64,000 nt of DNA from Accumulibacter sp. (GCF_036625195.1 NZ_JAZKUG010000001.1:1364001-1428000), one strand, 5' to 3'; counted from the stretch's first letter, positions 7,980-17,444 are shown. The notes: generated by a model not told the origin, from the sequence alone. A program made the numbers and translations.

Positions 7980-9512
7980 ATGAGTTACGAACTGATAGCC
8001 GGGGTGGATCTGGGTTCCAACAGCTTCCGAGTCCAGGTCGGGCGCATCGTTGGCGAACAGATTCACCCGCTGGATACCCTGCGCGAGACGGTTCGCCTGG
8101 GTTCCGGCCTCACCCGCGAAAAGCTGCTCGATCATGCTTCGCAACAGCGCGCGATTGCCGCACTGCGCCGCTTCGGCGAACGCCTGCGCGGTTTTGCGCC
8201 GGACGCCGTGCGGGCGGTGACGACCGATGCCATGCGGGTCGCACGGAACGCACCACTGGTGCTGTTGCAGGCTGAGGCAGCGTTGGGATTTCCGATCGAG
8301 GTCATCGGTGGCCGTGAGGAAGCGCGGCTGATCTTCATCGGCGCCGCGAATGCCCTGCCGGTAGCTGGCCACCGCCGTCTGGTGGTGGATATTGGTGGCG
8401 GGTCGACCGAATTCATCATTGGCGAGGGTACCGAGCCGGCGTTGATGGAATCGCTGTTCATGGGCGGCATCAGCTATCGCCAACGCTTCTTTCCCGACGG
8501 CAAGGTCGACAAGAAGCGCCTGTACGCGGCCGAAGTGTCGGCAGCACGCGAGGTCGAGGCCATCGTGGTCGACTATCAGCGCTGTGGCTGGGGCGAGGCG
8601 GTCGGATCCTCCGGAGCGGCGCAGGAAATCGCCACCTTGCTGGAGATGAACGATCTCAACCCGCAGGGGGAAAGTGGCATCACCCGCGAGGGACTGGCCA
8701 GGCTGCGTCAGTTGCTGATACGCGCCGGGTCGGCGGAGGCGCTGAACCTGCACGGCATGCGTCCGGATCGCTGCCTCATCCTGCCCGGCGCCGTCGCCAT
8801 CATGTCAGCCGTGTTCGCCGAGATGGGACTCGAGCGCATGACCTATTCCGATGGTGCGCTGCCGCTGGGTGTGCTCTACGACCTGCTCGGGCGCTTCGCT
8901 CGCCACGATACGCGCGACACGACGGTGGCCCAGTTCATGCAGCGCTATCAGGTCGACGAGACCCAGGTCAGGCGGGTCGAGCGCACGGCCCTGCTCATTC
9001 TTGGCCAGATGATCAAGCTCGATGATCTCGCGCACGAGAACGATGTACACTTCTTGCGCTGGGCGGTGTCGCTGCACGAGATCGGCGTGTCGGTGGCGCA
9101 CAGCCAGTTCCACAAGCACGGCGCGTACATTCTGGGGCATGCCGACATGTCGGGCTTCTCGAAGCGTGACCAGGCCCGGCTGGCCCTGCTGGTTCTCGGT
9201 CAGCGTGGCAAGCTGCAGAAACTCGCGGCGATGCCGGCGGGCGATCCCAACTGGCGGCTCCTCTTCTGTCTGCGGCTGGCGGCGCTGTTGCACCGGGCGC
9301 GCGACGACCATCCATTGCCCGAGATGTCGGTCAGGGAAGTCGCCGATGGCTTCGAACTCGATCTGCCGGCGCGTTGGCAGGCGGGCAATCCGATCACCGC
9401 CACCGCATTGGCGGATGAGGTGACGTTCTGGCGTCGCATCGGCATCACGCTGAAGATCGGCACGGTGCCGCGCGACAAGGTGGTGCAGCTGGAACTGCTG
9501 CAGAAGTCGTAG
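7980..9512 (+). CDS. ppx: Exopolyphosphatase, Ppx/GppA family
   Basis: A 510-residue processive phosphatase that releases phosphate from the ends of polyphosphate (E. coli Ppx is 513). The actin-like ATPase fold shows GVDLGSNSFRVQVGR near the N-terminus and VVDIGGGSTEFIIGEG around residue 138. The C-terminal half is an HD-like domain with LRWAVSLHEIGVSVAHSQFHKH. The start at 7980 has the ribosome site AGAGGAAC. The longer open frame upstream has no comparable site. It may also hydrolyse pppGpp, a known activity of this family, which would link it to relA nearby. Confidence 0.95.
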   Translation: MSYELIAGVDLGSNSFRVQVGRIVGEQIHPLDTLRETVRLGSGLTREKLLDHASQQRAIAALRRFGERLRGFAPDAVRAVTTDAMRVARNAPLVLLQAEAALGFPIEVIGGREEARLIFIGAANALPVAGHRRLVVDIGGGSTEFIIGEGTEPALMESLFMGGISYRQRFFPDGKVDKKRLYAAEVSAAREVEAIVVDYQRCGWGEAVGSSGAAQEIATLLEMNDLNPQGESGITREGLARLRQLLIRAGSAEALNLHGMRPDRCLILPGAVAIMSAVFAEMGLERMTYSDGALPLGVLYDLLGRFARHDTRDTTVAQFMQRYQVDETQVRRVERTALLILGQMIKLDDLAHENDVHFLRWAVSLHEIGVSVAHSQFHKHGAYILGHADMSGFSKRDQARLALLVLGQRGKLQKLAAMPAGDPNWRLLFCLRLAALLHRARDDHPLPEMSVREVADGFELDLPARWQAGNPITATALADEVTFWRRIGITLKIGTVPRDKVVQLELLQKS

Positions 9513-9639
9513 CGGGCGCGGGCGCGAGTGGTTGCCCGCGGCCGGCCGGGGAACGACTTTTCCGAACGGGGAGTGAGCGAGTGAACAGCACGTCGGCGCA
9601 GGCCGGAAGCAGATCCGTCGCCGGTCGCTGAACGCAGCA

Positions 9640-10755
9640 ATGACCGCGGCGACGATCGATGTGGTCGATGAGGCGGGTGTCCGGCAGCTCGTGCTCGCGG
9701 GTGACTGGCGTCTGGCGACGATGCCGCAGCCAATCGCTGCTTTCGAGTTGCGCGTGCGGCAACTGGGGACAGGCAACCCCGCGTGGGACTTGCACTTGGT
9801 GTCGCGCCTCGACAGCGCCGGGGCGACTCTGCTCTGGCGGGCCTGGGGCCGACAGTGGCCCAGTTCGCTGATCCTTTCGGTCGAGCATCGGGCACTGCTC
9901 GAACGGGTGGCGGAGATCTCCCGCGACGTCGAGGCCCCTCCGGCAGCGCGCGACGCTCTCGCCTGGATCGCGGCGCTTGGCCAGCTGTCGCTGGCGGCTC
10001 TTCGTCACTTGGCCGAGATCGTCGCCTTGATCGGGCAGCTGGTCCTCGATCTGTGCTATCTCTGCCGGCATCCGCGCGAGATACCCTGGCGGGAGTTCTC
10101 GGCCAACCTCTACAAGAGCGGCGCGCGGGCCTTGCCGGTGATTGCGCTGATCGGCTTCCTCATCGGCATCGTCCTTTCCTACCTGTCCGCACTGCAGCTG
10201 AAGACTTTCGGCGCCGACGTCTTCATCGTCAATCTGCTCGGCATCAGCATCGTTCGCGAACTCGGTCCGATGCTGGTTGCGGTGCTTGTTGCCGGACGTT
10301 CCGGTTCGGCGATGACCGCCCAGATCGGCGTCATGCGCGTGACCGAGGAGATCGATGCTCTGGCGACGATGGGTGTGTCGCGCAGTCAGCGCCTGCTGTT
10401 GCCGAAGGTGCTGGCGCTGGCCGTTGCGATGCCGTTGCTCGTCATCTGGTGTTCCGCCGCTGGGATCATCGGTGGCATGATCGCTGCCAAGTTGCAGATG
10501 GGACTCTCGTACGCCTTCTTCATCGACACGCTGCCGCGCGTGGTGCCGGTGGCGAACGTCTGGATCGGCCTCTGCAAGGGACTGGTGTTCGGCGTGCTCA
10601 TCGCGCTGATCGCCTGCCACTTCGGGCTCAGGGTCAAACCGAACACCGAGAGCCTGTCCGCGTTGACGACCGGTTCGGTGGTATGCTCGATCACCGTGGC
10701 GATCCTCGTCGACGCGGTCTTTGCGGTCGCGACTCGCGGGTTGGGGCTGCCGTGA
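9640..10755 (+). CDS. mlaE: MlaE-type lipid ABC permease with N-terminal STAS (MlaB-like) domain
   Basis: A 371-residue protein with two parts. Residues 1 to about 110 resemble a STAS domain (LVLAGDWRLATMPQPIAAFE; HLVSRLDSAGATLLWRAWG). The remainder is an MlaE permease with LPVIALIGFLIGIVLSYLSA, RELGPMLVAVLVAGRSGSAM and EEIDALATMGVSRSQRLLLP. In E. coli the STAS subunit MlaB is a separate protein that regulates the ATPase; here it is fused to the permease. The complex moves phospholipid between the two membranes. It is the first of four tightly coupled genes. Confidence 0.92.
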   Translation: MTAATIDVVDEAGVRQLVLAGDWRLATMPQPIAAFELRVRQLGTGNPAWDLHLVSRLDSAGATLLWRAWGRQWPSSLILSVEHRALLERVAEISRDVEAPPAARDALAWIAALGQLSLAALRHLAEIVALIGQLVLDLCYLCRHPREIPWREFSANLYKSGARALPVIALIGFLIGIVLSYLSALQLKTFGADVFIVNLLGISIVRELGPMLVAVLVAGRSGSAMTAQIGVMRVTEEIDALATMGVSRSQRLLLPKVLALAVAMPLLVIWCSAAGIIGGMIAAKLQMGLSYAFFIDTLPRVVPVANVWIGLCKGLVFGVLIALIACHFGLRVKPNTESLSALTTGSVVCSITVAILVDAVFAVATRGLGLP

Positions 10756-11552
10756 TGAGTGCGCCACCTGCTGCTGGCCAGTCGTTGCCGCCCGTGATCG
10801 AGATTCGCGGACTGTACACGGAGTTCGATGATCTCGTCGTTCATCGCGACATCAATCTCGACATCGAGGCAGGCCAGATGCTCGGACTGGTCGGTGGTTC
10901 GGGCAGCGGCAAGACGACCTTGCTGCGCGAGATCGTCGGCCTGCTGGCGCCGAGCCGGGGGACCGTGCGGCTGTTCGGCCAGTCGGTACTCGAAACCGAT
11001 CCGCGGCGCCGACGGGCGTTGCGGCGGCGTTTCGGCATGCTCTTCCAGCAGGGCGCGCTGTTTTCGGCGCTGTCGGTCTTCGACAACATTGCTTTTCCGT
11101 TGCGGGAATTGCACACTCTCGATGAAGGGATGGTCGCTGATCTGGTCTTTCTCAAGCTCGCCATGGTCGAGCTCGAAGCACGGCATGCGCGGCTGATGCC
11201 GGCCGAGTTGTCGGGCGGCATGGTCAAGCGTGTGGCGCTGGCGCGCGCCCTGTCGCTCGAGCCGGAACTGCTGGTTCTCGACGAGCCGACGGCCGGTCTC
11301 GATCCTGATCGCAGCGAGAGCTTCGTCAAGCTGCTGCGAATGTTGCAGAAGGAGCTGGGTTTCACGGTGGTGATGGTGACGCATGATCCCGAGACGCTGG
11401 CCGGCTTGGCGACCCGCCTGGCGGTGCTGGCCGATCAGCGGATCGTCGCTTGCGGCACGGCAGCGGAGGTTGCGGCGGTCGATCACCCCTTCGTCCGCAA
11501 CTTCTTCGATTCCGGACGCGCGGCGGCGGCGATCCGGCAGCGACGGACCTGA
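10755..11552 (+). CDS. mlaF: MlaF-type lipid ABC transporter ATPase
   Basis: A 265-residue ATPase. Visible are Walker A (GGSGSGKTT), the Q-loop in MLFQQGALFSALSVFDN, the signature LSGGMVKRVALARAL, Walker B (ELLVLDEPTAGLDPD) and the switch histidine in VMVTHDPETL. LSGGM and the preceding FQQGALF are typical of the MCE-linked ATPases rather than amino-acid importers. The ATG shares its first base with the stop of mlaE (TGATG), so translation is coupled. Confidence 0.94.
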   Translation: MSAPPAAGQSLPPVIEIRGLYTEFDDLVVHRDINLDIEAGQMLGLVGGSGSGKTTLLREIVGLLAPSRGTVRLFGQSVLETDPRRRRALRRRFGMLFQQGALFSALSVFDNIAFPLRELHTLDEGMVADLVFLKLAMVELEARHARLMPAELSGGMVKRVALARALSLEPELLVLDEPTAGLDPDRSESFVKLLRMLQKELGFTVVMVTHDPETLAGLATRLAVLADQRIVACGTAAEVAAVDHPFVRNFFDSGRAAAAIRQRRT

Positions 11553-11554
11553 GC

Positions 11555-12493
11555 ATGGAGAACCGGGCGCATGCGCTGGTGGCGGGCGTGTTCACCCTGC
11601 TGCTTGGCCTCGCCGTGGTGCTGGCCGTCTGGTGGTTCGGTGGCAGGCACGAAGCAACCACGGACTACATCGTCGTCAGCCGGCACAACGTCACCGGCCT
11701 CAACCTGCAGGGGCAGGTACGTTATCGCGGCATCCGGGTGGGCAAGGTGGAAGCGATCGAACTCGATCCTGCAGAGGTGCGCAACATCCTGATCCGGGTC
11801 AGTGTCGACCGCAGCGTTCCGGTAACCCGCAGCACCACCGCGCGCCTTGGCTATCAGGGGGTCACCGGCATCGCCCACATCCTCCTCGAGGACAATGGCA
11901 AGGATGCGACGCCGCTCTCTGGCGACGATGGCGGCCTGCCGCGCATCACGATGCAGTCCTCGCTGATCGAGGAGTTGTCGGATGTCGGCGGTGCGACGCT
12001 GCGTCAGGCACGGGATTTTCTGGAGCGGGCGAACCTCGTTCTCGACGACGACAACCGGCGGCACCTGGCCGGGATTCTCGCCAACCTGGATGCGACGACG
12101 AGCAACACCACGGAGGTGGCGGGGCAGTTGCGCAAACTGCTGACGGACGAAAACCTTCGCCTGCTGGGCAGCACTCTGGCACACGCCGAGCGGGCTGCTG
12201 CCGAGGCGGCGCCGCTGCTGCTCGAGTCGCGCCGTCTGGCAAGCAGTCTGCAGCCGGTGGGCGAACGCCTCGGGCGGCTGATCGGCGAACCTTCTCCGGG
12301 CGGTATCGCCGCCCTGGTGACGCGCCTGGAAGAGGTCAGCGGTGAGCTGTCGGCGAACTCGCGTCAGCTCAACCGGGTGCTGCAGATGCTTGAGGAATCG
12401 CCGCAGAGCATCATCTTCGGTCCCCCACCGCATGCGCCGGGCCCGGGTGAGGCCGGCTTTGTCGCGCCTGCGATGCCAGGGGTGGGTCGATGA
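11555..12493 (+). CDS. mlaD: MlaD-like MCE-domain protein
   Basis: A 312-residue periplasmic protein anchored by one N-terminal helix (VAGVFTLLLGLAVVLAVWWF, about residues 9-28). It carries a single MCE domain, recognisable by HNVTGLNLQGQVRYRGIRVG and RLGYQGVTGIAHILLED, and a long helical C-terminal region. MCE proteins form hexameric rings or tubes that carry lipid across the periplasm. E. coli MlaD is about 183 residues, so this member has a much longer C-terminal helix, closer to the tunnel-forming MCE proteins. It begins two bases after the mlaF stop. Confidence 0.9.
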   Translation: MENRAHALVAGVFTLLLGLAVVLAVWWFGGRHEATTDYIVVSRHNVTGLNLQGQVRYRGIRVGKVEAIELDPAEVRNILIRVSVDRSVPVTRSTTARLGYQGVTGIAHILLEDNGKDATPLSGDDGGLPRITMQSSLIEELSDVGGATLRQARDFLERANLVLDDDNRRHLAGILANLDATTSNTTEVAGQLRKLLTDENLRLLGSTLAHAERAAAEAAPLLLESRRLASSLQPVGERLGRLIGEPSPGGIAALVTRLEEVSGELSANSRQLNRVLQMLEESPQSIIFGPPPHAPGPGEAGFVAPAMPGVGR

Positions 12494-13107
12494 CGAGGTT
12501 TGCGAGCCTACTTGCCGCCAGCCTGTTGGTGGCCTGCAGCGGCATGCGCAGTCCGCAACGGCCGGACGTCTACGATCTGGGACCGCCGCCGGTGCGGCTG
12601 ACCGAAGGCGAGCGCTGGTCGGGGGTCGCGCTCGAGACAAGGCTGCCTTACTGGTTCGATGCGCTGACGATCGAGTATCGCCTGCTCTACGATGAACCGC
12701 TGCGGTTGCGCAGCTACGCTGCCAGTCGTTGGGCCGCCGCGCCGGCGCAACTGCTCGAGCAGCGGCTGCGGCAGCAGCTCGGGCTCAGCGCGGCACGTGG
12801 CCGCAACGCGAACACCTGCCGGCTGCGCATCGAACTGCAGGAGTTCTCGCAGATCTTCGCCGCGCCGCAGCAGAGCAGCGCGCTGTTGCAGGGGCAGGCG
12901 ACCCTGCTCGACACGAGACAGCGGATCATCGCCGAGAAAGCAGTGGCAGTCCAACAGCAGGCGAGCAGTGCCGACGCCCGAGGGGCGGTTGGCGCGATGG
13001 TGGCAGCGAGCGCGCAACTCGGCAACGAGTTGCTGGACTGGTTGTATGAGGTCGAAAAACGTGGCAGGCTGAAAAGCTGCCGTGTCACGGCAGGGCAACA
13101 GGAATGA
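12490..13107 (+). CDS. ABC-type transport auxiliary lipoprotein (PqiC-like)
   Basis: A 205-residue predicted outer-membrane lipoprotein. The signal peptide ends in the lipobox LVAC, with the lipidated Cys at about residue 16. The rest resembles the ABC transport auxiliary family (DVYDLGPPPVRL near the start, then LLYDEPLRLRSYAASRWAAA). These proteins pair with MCE complexes such as PqiAB. It overlaps mlaD by four bases (ATGA) and completes the operon. There is no MlaC-type soluble carrier in the operon; this lipoprotein plus the long MlaD helix may bridge to the outer membrane instead. Confidence 0.88.
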   Translation: MTRFASLLAASLLVACSGMRSPQRPDVYDLGPPPVRLTEGERWSGVALETRLPYWFDALTIEYRLLYDEPLRLRSYAASRWAAAPAQLLEQRLRQQLGLSAARGRNANTCRLRIELQEFSQIFAAPQQSSALLQGQATLLDTRQRIIAEKAVAVQQQASSADARGAVGAMVAASAQLGNELLDWLYEVEKRGRLKSCRVTAGQQE

Positions 13108-13136
13108 CACCTACTTTCAGAGAGGAGAAGCTGGGG

Positions 13137-14774
13137 ATGCCGAACATGTACCGGGTGGGGCTTGACAAGAATCCTGCCAACTACACGCCACTGACGCCGC
13201 TGACCTTCGTCGAGCGCAGCGCCTACGTCTATCCCGAGCGCGTCGCCGTGATTCACGGGCAGCGCCGCCAGAGTTGGCTGCAGACCTTTACTCGCTGCCG
13301 GCAGCTCGCTTCCGCGCTCGCCGCACACGGCGTCGGCGAAGGCGATACGGTGGCGGCAATGCTCAACAACACACCGGAAATGATCGAATGTCACTTCGGT
13401 GTGCCAGCCACGGGTGCCGTGCTCAACACGCTGAATACTCGGCTCGATGCCGAGACGATCGCTTTCATGCTCGAGCACGGCGAGGCGAAGGTGCTGCTTA
13501 CCGACCGCGAGTACTCGCCGACCGTGCGCAAGGCCTTGGCTGCCTGCCAGCGCGAGATCCTGGTGATCGACGTCGACGACCCGGAATATGGCGGTCCCGG
13601 TGAGCGGCTGGGGACGCGCGAGTACGAGGAATTCATCGCCGGCGGCAGTCCCGATTTCCCGTGGCGGGGTCCGGACGACGAGTGGGACGCCATTTCGCTC
13701 AATTACACATCCGGGACCACCGGCAATCCGAAGGGCGTCGTCTATCACCACCGTGGCGCCTATCTCAACTCGATGAGCAACATTGTCAGCTGGGGCATGC
13801 CGCCGCATTCGGTTTACCTGTGGACGCTGCCGATGTTTCACTGCAACGGCTGGTGCTTCGTGTGGACCATGGCCGCCAATGCGGGTACCAATGTCTGCCT
13901 GCGTCGGGTGGACCCGAAACTGATCTTCGATGCCATGCGCGAGCACGGGGTGACCCATTACTGCGGGGCGCCGATCGTGCATAGCCTGATGGCCAACTCC
14001 CCGGCCGAACTGCGTGCCGGCATCAGCCAGAAGGTCTCCGGACTGATCGCCGCCGCACCACCGCCGGCAGCAGTGATCGAGGCGATGGCCAACATCGGCA
14101 TCGACCTGACGCATGTCTACGGACTCACCGAAACCTACGGCCCGGCGGCTGTCTGCGCCAAGCACGGCGACTGGAGCAGCCGGCCGCTGGCCGAGCAGGT
14201 CGAGCTCAATGGCCGCCAGGGGGTGCGCTACCATGCGCAGGAAGGGATCACGGTTCTCGATCCGGTCAACATGGCGGCCGTGCCGTGGGATGGTGAGACG
14301 ATGGGCGAGATCATGTTCCGCGGCAACCTGGTGATGAAGGGCTACCTGAAGAACCCCAAGGCGAGCGAGGAGTCCTTCGCTGGCGGCTGGTATCACACGG
14401 GCGATCTGGCGGTCATGCATGCGGACGGCTACGTCAAGATCAAGGACCGTTCCAAGGACGTGATCATCTCCGGCGGCGAGAACATCTCGTCGATCGAGGT
14501 CGAGGACGTGCTCTACCGGCATCCGGCAGTGATTGCCGCAGCGGTCGTCGCCACCCCCGATCCGACCTGGGGCGAGGTACCCTGCGCCTTCCTCGAACTG
14601 CGTGAAGGCACGACGGTCAGCGAGCAGGAAGTGATCGAGTTCTGTCGGCAACACATGGCACGCTTCAAGGTACCGAAGCGGGTTATCCTTTGCACGTTGC
14701 CGAAGACCTCGACCGGCAAGATCCAGAAGTACGTACTGCGCGAGCAGGCGAAATCCACTGCCGCCATCGAGTGA
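13137..14774 (+). CDS. Acyl-CoA synthetase (AMP-forming)
   Basis: A 545-residue adenylating enzyme that activates a carboxylic acid to its CoA thioester. It shows the P-loop-like YTSGTTGNPKGVVYHHRG, the A5-type motif GLTETYGPA, the hinge YHTGDLAVMHADGYVKIKDR and the C-terminal lysine motif KTSTGKIQKYVLRE. The overall pattern resembles medium-chain and methylmercaptopropionate (DmdB-like) ligases, but the substrate cannot be fixed. Start 13137 is preferred because AGAGGAG lies about nine bases upstream. ATG 13104, which overlaps the previous stop, is the alternative. A crotonase follows 97 bases downstream, suggesting shared use in acyl-CoA catabolism. Confidence 0.92.
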   Translation: MPNMYRVGLDKNPANYTPLTPLTFVERSAYVYPERVAVIHGQRRQSWLQTFTRCRQLASALAAHGVGEGDTVAAMLNNTPEMIECHFGVPATGAVLNTLNTRLDAETIAFMLEHGEAKVLLTDREYSPTVRKALAACQREILVIDVDDPEYGGPGERLGTREYEEFIAGGSPDFPWRGPDDEWDAISLNYTSGTTGNPKGVVYHHRGAYLNSMSNIVSWGMPPHSVYLWTLPMFHCNGWCFVWTMAANAGTNVCLRRVDPKLIFDAMREHGVTHYCGAPIVHSLMANSPAELRAGISQKVSGLIAAAPPPAAVIEAMANIGIDLTHVYGLTETYGPAAVCAKHGDWSSRPLAEQVELNGRQGVRYHAQEGITVLDPVNMAAVPWDGETMGEIMFRGNLVMKGYLKNPKASEESFAGGWYHTGDLAVMHADGYVKIKDRSKDVIISGGENISSIEVEDVLYRHPAVIAAAVVATPDPTWGEVPCAFLELREGTTVSEQEVIEFCRQHMARFKVPKRVILCTLPKTSTGKIQKYVLREQAKSTAAIE

Positions 14775-14871
14775 GGCCAGCCGGTTGTCGGCGGCGGCGG
14801 TGGGCGGAAGCCGGCCGGCGCTGCCGCCACCCAGCGCCGGCGTGGCAGTGACCAATCACCAGGAGAGAAGA

Positions 14872-15669
14872 ATGAGCACCTCGAGCAGCACGGTTGAACC
14901 CTACGTCCTGCGTGCCGATGAAGCGGGCGTCAGCACGCTTACGTTGAACCGTGGCAGCCAGTTCAATGCCCTGTCGCAAGCGATGATCGCCGCCCTGCAG
15001 AAGGAACTCGACGCGATCGCGGCCGATCCGGCGCTGCGCGTCGTGGTCATTGCCGGAGCCGGCAAGGCCTTCTGTGCCGGCCACGACCTGAAGGAGATGC
15101 GGGCGAATCACGACCAGGCCTTCCTGCAGGAACTGTTCCGCAGTTGTGGCCGGATGATGATGAGCCTGACGCGGATGCCGCAGCCGGTGATCGCGCGCGT
15201 CCAGGGCATCGCCACCGCTGCCGGTTGCCAGCTCGTTTCCATGTGTGACCTGGCGGTTGCTGCGGACAGTGCGCGCTTCGCCACGTCGGGGATCAATGTC
15301 GGCCTCTTCTGTGCCACTCCGGCTGTCGGACTGTCGCGCAACCTGGGCCGCAAGCAGGCGCTCGAGATGCTGCTCACGGGCGATTTCATCGACGCCCGGA
15401 CGGCGCTGCAACAGGGACTGGTCAACCGCGTGGTCGCCAGCGACGCGCTCGATGCCGAAGTGGGACTCCTTGCGCGGGCGATCCTGGCGAAGTCGTCGGT
15501 GGCCGTCGGCATGGGCAAGCAGATGTTCTACCGGCAGCTCGAGATGGGGCTCGAGGCGGCCTATCAGTACGCTTCCGAGGTTATGGCCTGCAACATGATG
15601 ACCGAAGATGCCGGCGAAGGCATCGACGCCTTCATCGCCAAGCGGCAGGTGTCGTGGAAGGGGAGGTAG
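14872..15669 (+). CDS. Enoyl-CoA hydratase/isomerase family protein lacking both catalytic glutamates
   Basis: A 265-residue crotonase-fold protein preceded by AGGAGAG at good spacing. The first oxyanion-hole segment AFCAGHDLKEM is intact. The second reads TAAGCQLVSMCDL, with Gln120 where classical hydratases have Glu144 (rat numbering). FATSGINVG places Gly140 where Glu164 would be. Similar mitochondrial ECHDC3-like proteins also deviate at these sites. It is therefore unlikely to be an ordinary enoyl-CoA hydratase; a different acyl-CoA reaction, or a binding role, is possible. It may serve with the acyl-CoA ligase upstream. Confidence 0.9.
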   Translation: MSTSSSTVEPYVLRADEAGVSTLTLNRGSQFNALSQAMIAALQKELDAIAADPALRVVVIAGAGKAFCAGHDLKEMRANHDQAFLQELFRSCGRMMMSLTRMPQPVIARVQGIATAAGCQLVSMCDLAVAADSARFATSGINVGLFCATPAVGLSRNLGRKQALEMLLTGDFIDARTALQQGLVNRVVASDALDAEVGLLARAILAKSSVAVGMGKQMFYRQLEMGLEAAYQYASEVMACNMMTEDAGEGIDAFIAKRQVSWKGR

Positions 15670-15763
15670 TCTCGCGTCGACGGCCCGGTGTGAGGCTCAG
15701 CCATCGTCTGACGCTGTTGCCGTAGCCCGGCGGTACCGGGTCCGCCGTGAGTTTCGTCGCTGA

Positions 15764-17227
15764 TCAGCCCGCGACGACGCGGTCATGGCCGGCCGCAGCG
15801 GCGGACTGCAGTGCCTGCGCTGCCCGCCTGAGGACCTCGTCCGTGGAGCCATCGTCGGCCATGCTTTCACTGGCGCCGACGCTGATACTGAAGCGGACGG
15901 TGCCATTCTCCGTCGGAATGGCGATGGCGCCGATCTGCGCGCGAATCCGGTTGGCGACCAGCAGGGCTTCGGCGATCTCGGTATCCGGCAGCAGAACGGC
16001 GAACTGTCCGCCACCAAAGCGCGCCAGCAGATCCCGCTGACGAAGTGCGCCTTTCGCAGCCTGGGCGACGGCACGCAGGACCTGATCACCGACGGCATGG
16101 CCGTAGCCGTCATTGATGCGGCGGAAGAAATCGATGTCGAGGAGCATGACGGCGAGCGGCAGAGGCCGGTTCTGCCGCCGCATGAGTTCGTCGCCAAGCA
16201 TGGCGACGAAGTGTTGCCGGCTGCTGACACCGGTGAGCTGGTCCGAGATCGCCAGCTGCCGCATCTGTGTGCCGTGCTCGGCGAGCCTGCGGAGCAGGCG
16301 CAACGATCGCCAGGCTACGATGGTCAGCGGGATCGTCATGCCCAGAGCCAGCAGAATGGTCCACAAGCTTTGTCGTTTCCAGCCCGCGAGGGCCGTCTCG
16401 TAGTCCTCGCTGACGACGACGATGAGAGGCAGGTCAGGGAGCGAGGAGTAACTCGCCAGGAGCCGCGGATGCTCGCCGCCGTCCGCATCCAGAACGACGA
16501 AGGCACGCCGTTGTTGCGGCAGGTGGAGGCGGAACAGCGGCCCTCCGGCAAGCGAATGAGCGCGCTGCCAGTCGTCGCCAGCCTGCGCCAGAACCGTGCC
16601 GTCAAGCGAGAGCAGGGCGATCACTCCATCCGGCCGCGGCCGCTCGGCCTCGTAGCTGCGGCTGAGCATCTCCAGGTCGACCATTGCCATCAACTGCTGG
16701 GCGTTCGCGCCCGGGCTGCTCGGCGCGCGGGCGACCGGCAGATCGACCCGGCCCGATGCCGGGTCAGCGACCGGCTGCCCGATCGACAGACCGATGACCT
16801 CCGTTGGACGATCGCTGCCGACAGGGCCTGCTGCCCAGCGGGGTGGCCTGCCGGGGATCGGGACCGATCGGCTGTCGGCTGGCCGCAACTGAATGTCGAA
16901 GAGCTTGCCGCTGCTCGCCCGCAGACGGTCGACCAGTTGGCGCACGGCGGGGTCGCTCTCCGGCGAGCGGGCGGGGTGCGCCTGCAGCCAGAGTTCGCTC
17001 GCGACGAGAACCGTGTCGATCAGGCGAAACTGCTGGCGCGTCTGCTCTTCAAGCGCGTGCGTCAATTGCTGCAATGTCCTGCCGGTTGCGGCAAGGCTGT
17101 CGTGGCGGGCGACGACCACTGACACGACGACAACCGTCCACAGCGCGGCGAGGAGCAGCAGCGTGAGCAGCACCACGGTTCGTGGTCTGCCCCATTCTTC
17201 GACATGCCGGATGGTCTCACCTTCCAT
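15764..17227 (-). CDS. Membrane sensor with degenerate GGDEF domain
   Basis: A 487-residue protein. Two membrane helices (about residues 18-41 and 290-310) flank a periplasmic sensor domain of the Cache/PAS type. A GGDEF-fold domain follows (ISDQLTGVSSRQHFVAML; DIDFFRRINDGYGHAVGDQVL). The signature that should read GGDEF/GGEEF is GGGQF at residues 405-409, so both acidic residues are gone and diguanylate cyclase activity is unlikely. It may bind GTP or c-di-GMP, or act through protein contacts. Start 17227 is chosen because AGAGGAGGGG precedes it; the frame continues upstream without support. It stands alone, divergent from the potassium channel gene. Confidence 0.9.
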   Translation of the reverse strand: MEGETIRHVEEWGRPRTVVLLTLLLLAALWTVVVVSVVVARHDSLAATGRTLQQLTHALEEQTRQQFRLIDTVLVASELWLQAHPARSPESDPAVRQLVDRLRASSGKLFDIQLRPADSRSVPIPGRPPRWAAGPVGSDRPTEVIGLSIGQPVADPASGRVDLPVARAPSSPGANAQQLMAMVDLEMLSRSYEAERPRPDGVIALLSLDGTVLAQAGDDWQRAHSLAGGPLFRLHLPQQRRAFVVLDADGGEHPRLLASYSSLPDLPLIVVVSEDYETALAGWKRQSLWTILLALGMTIPLTIVAWRSLRLLRRLAEHGTQMRQLAISDQLTGVSSRQHFVAMLGDELMRRQNRPLPLAVMLLDIDFFRRINDGYGHAVGDQVLRAVAQAAKGALRQRDLLARFGGGQFAVLLPDTEIAEALLVANRIRAQIGAIAIPTENGTVRFSISVGASESMADDGSTDEVLRRAAQALQSAAAAGHDRVVAG

Positions 17228-17444
17228 CGCTGCCCCTCCTCTGCGAATTCTAGCAGCCTGCCGACGAGCGTCGGCGGGAATCGTCGACGCGGGCGGGCAG
17301 GTCGGCAGAGGCCTGGTGGACAAGCAACCGCAAATATGCGAGTCTCGCGCGCCGTGCGATACGGTATGGGATGTTTCCCGATCGCCATCTGGGCGCTTGC
17401 CTGTCGCGGTACGCCGCTGTTTGCCAAGGGAGGGGGTCGGTTCA

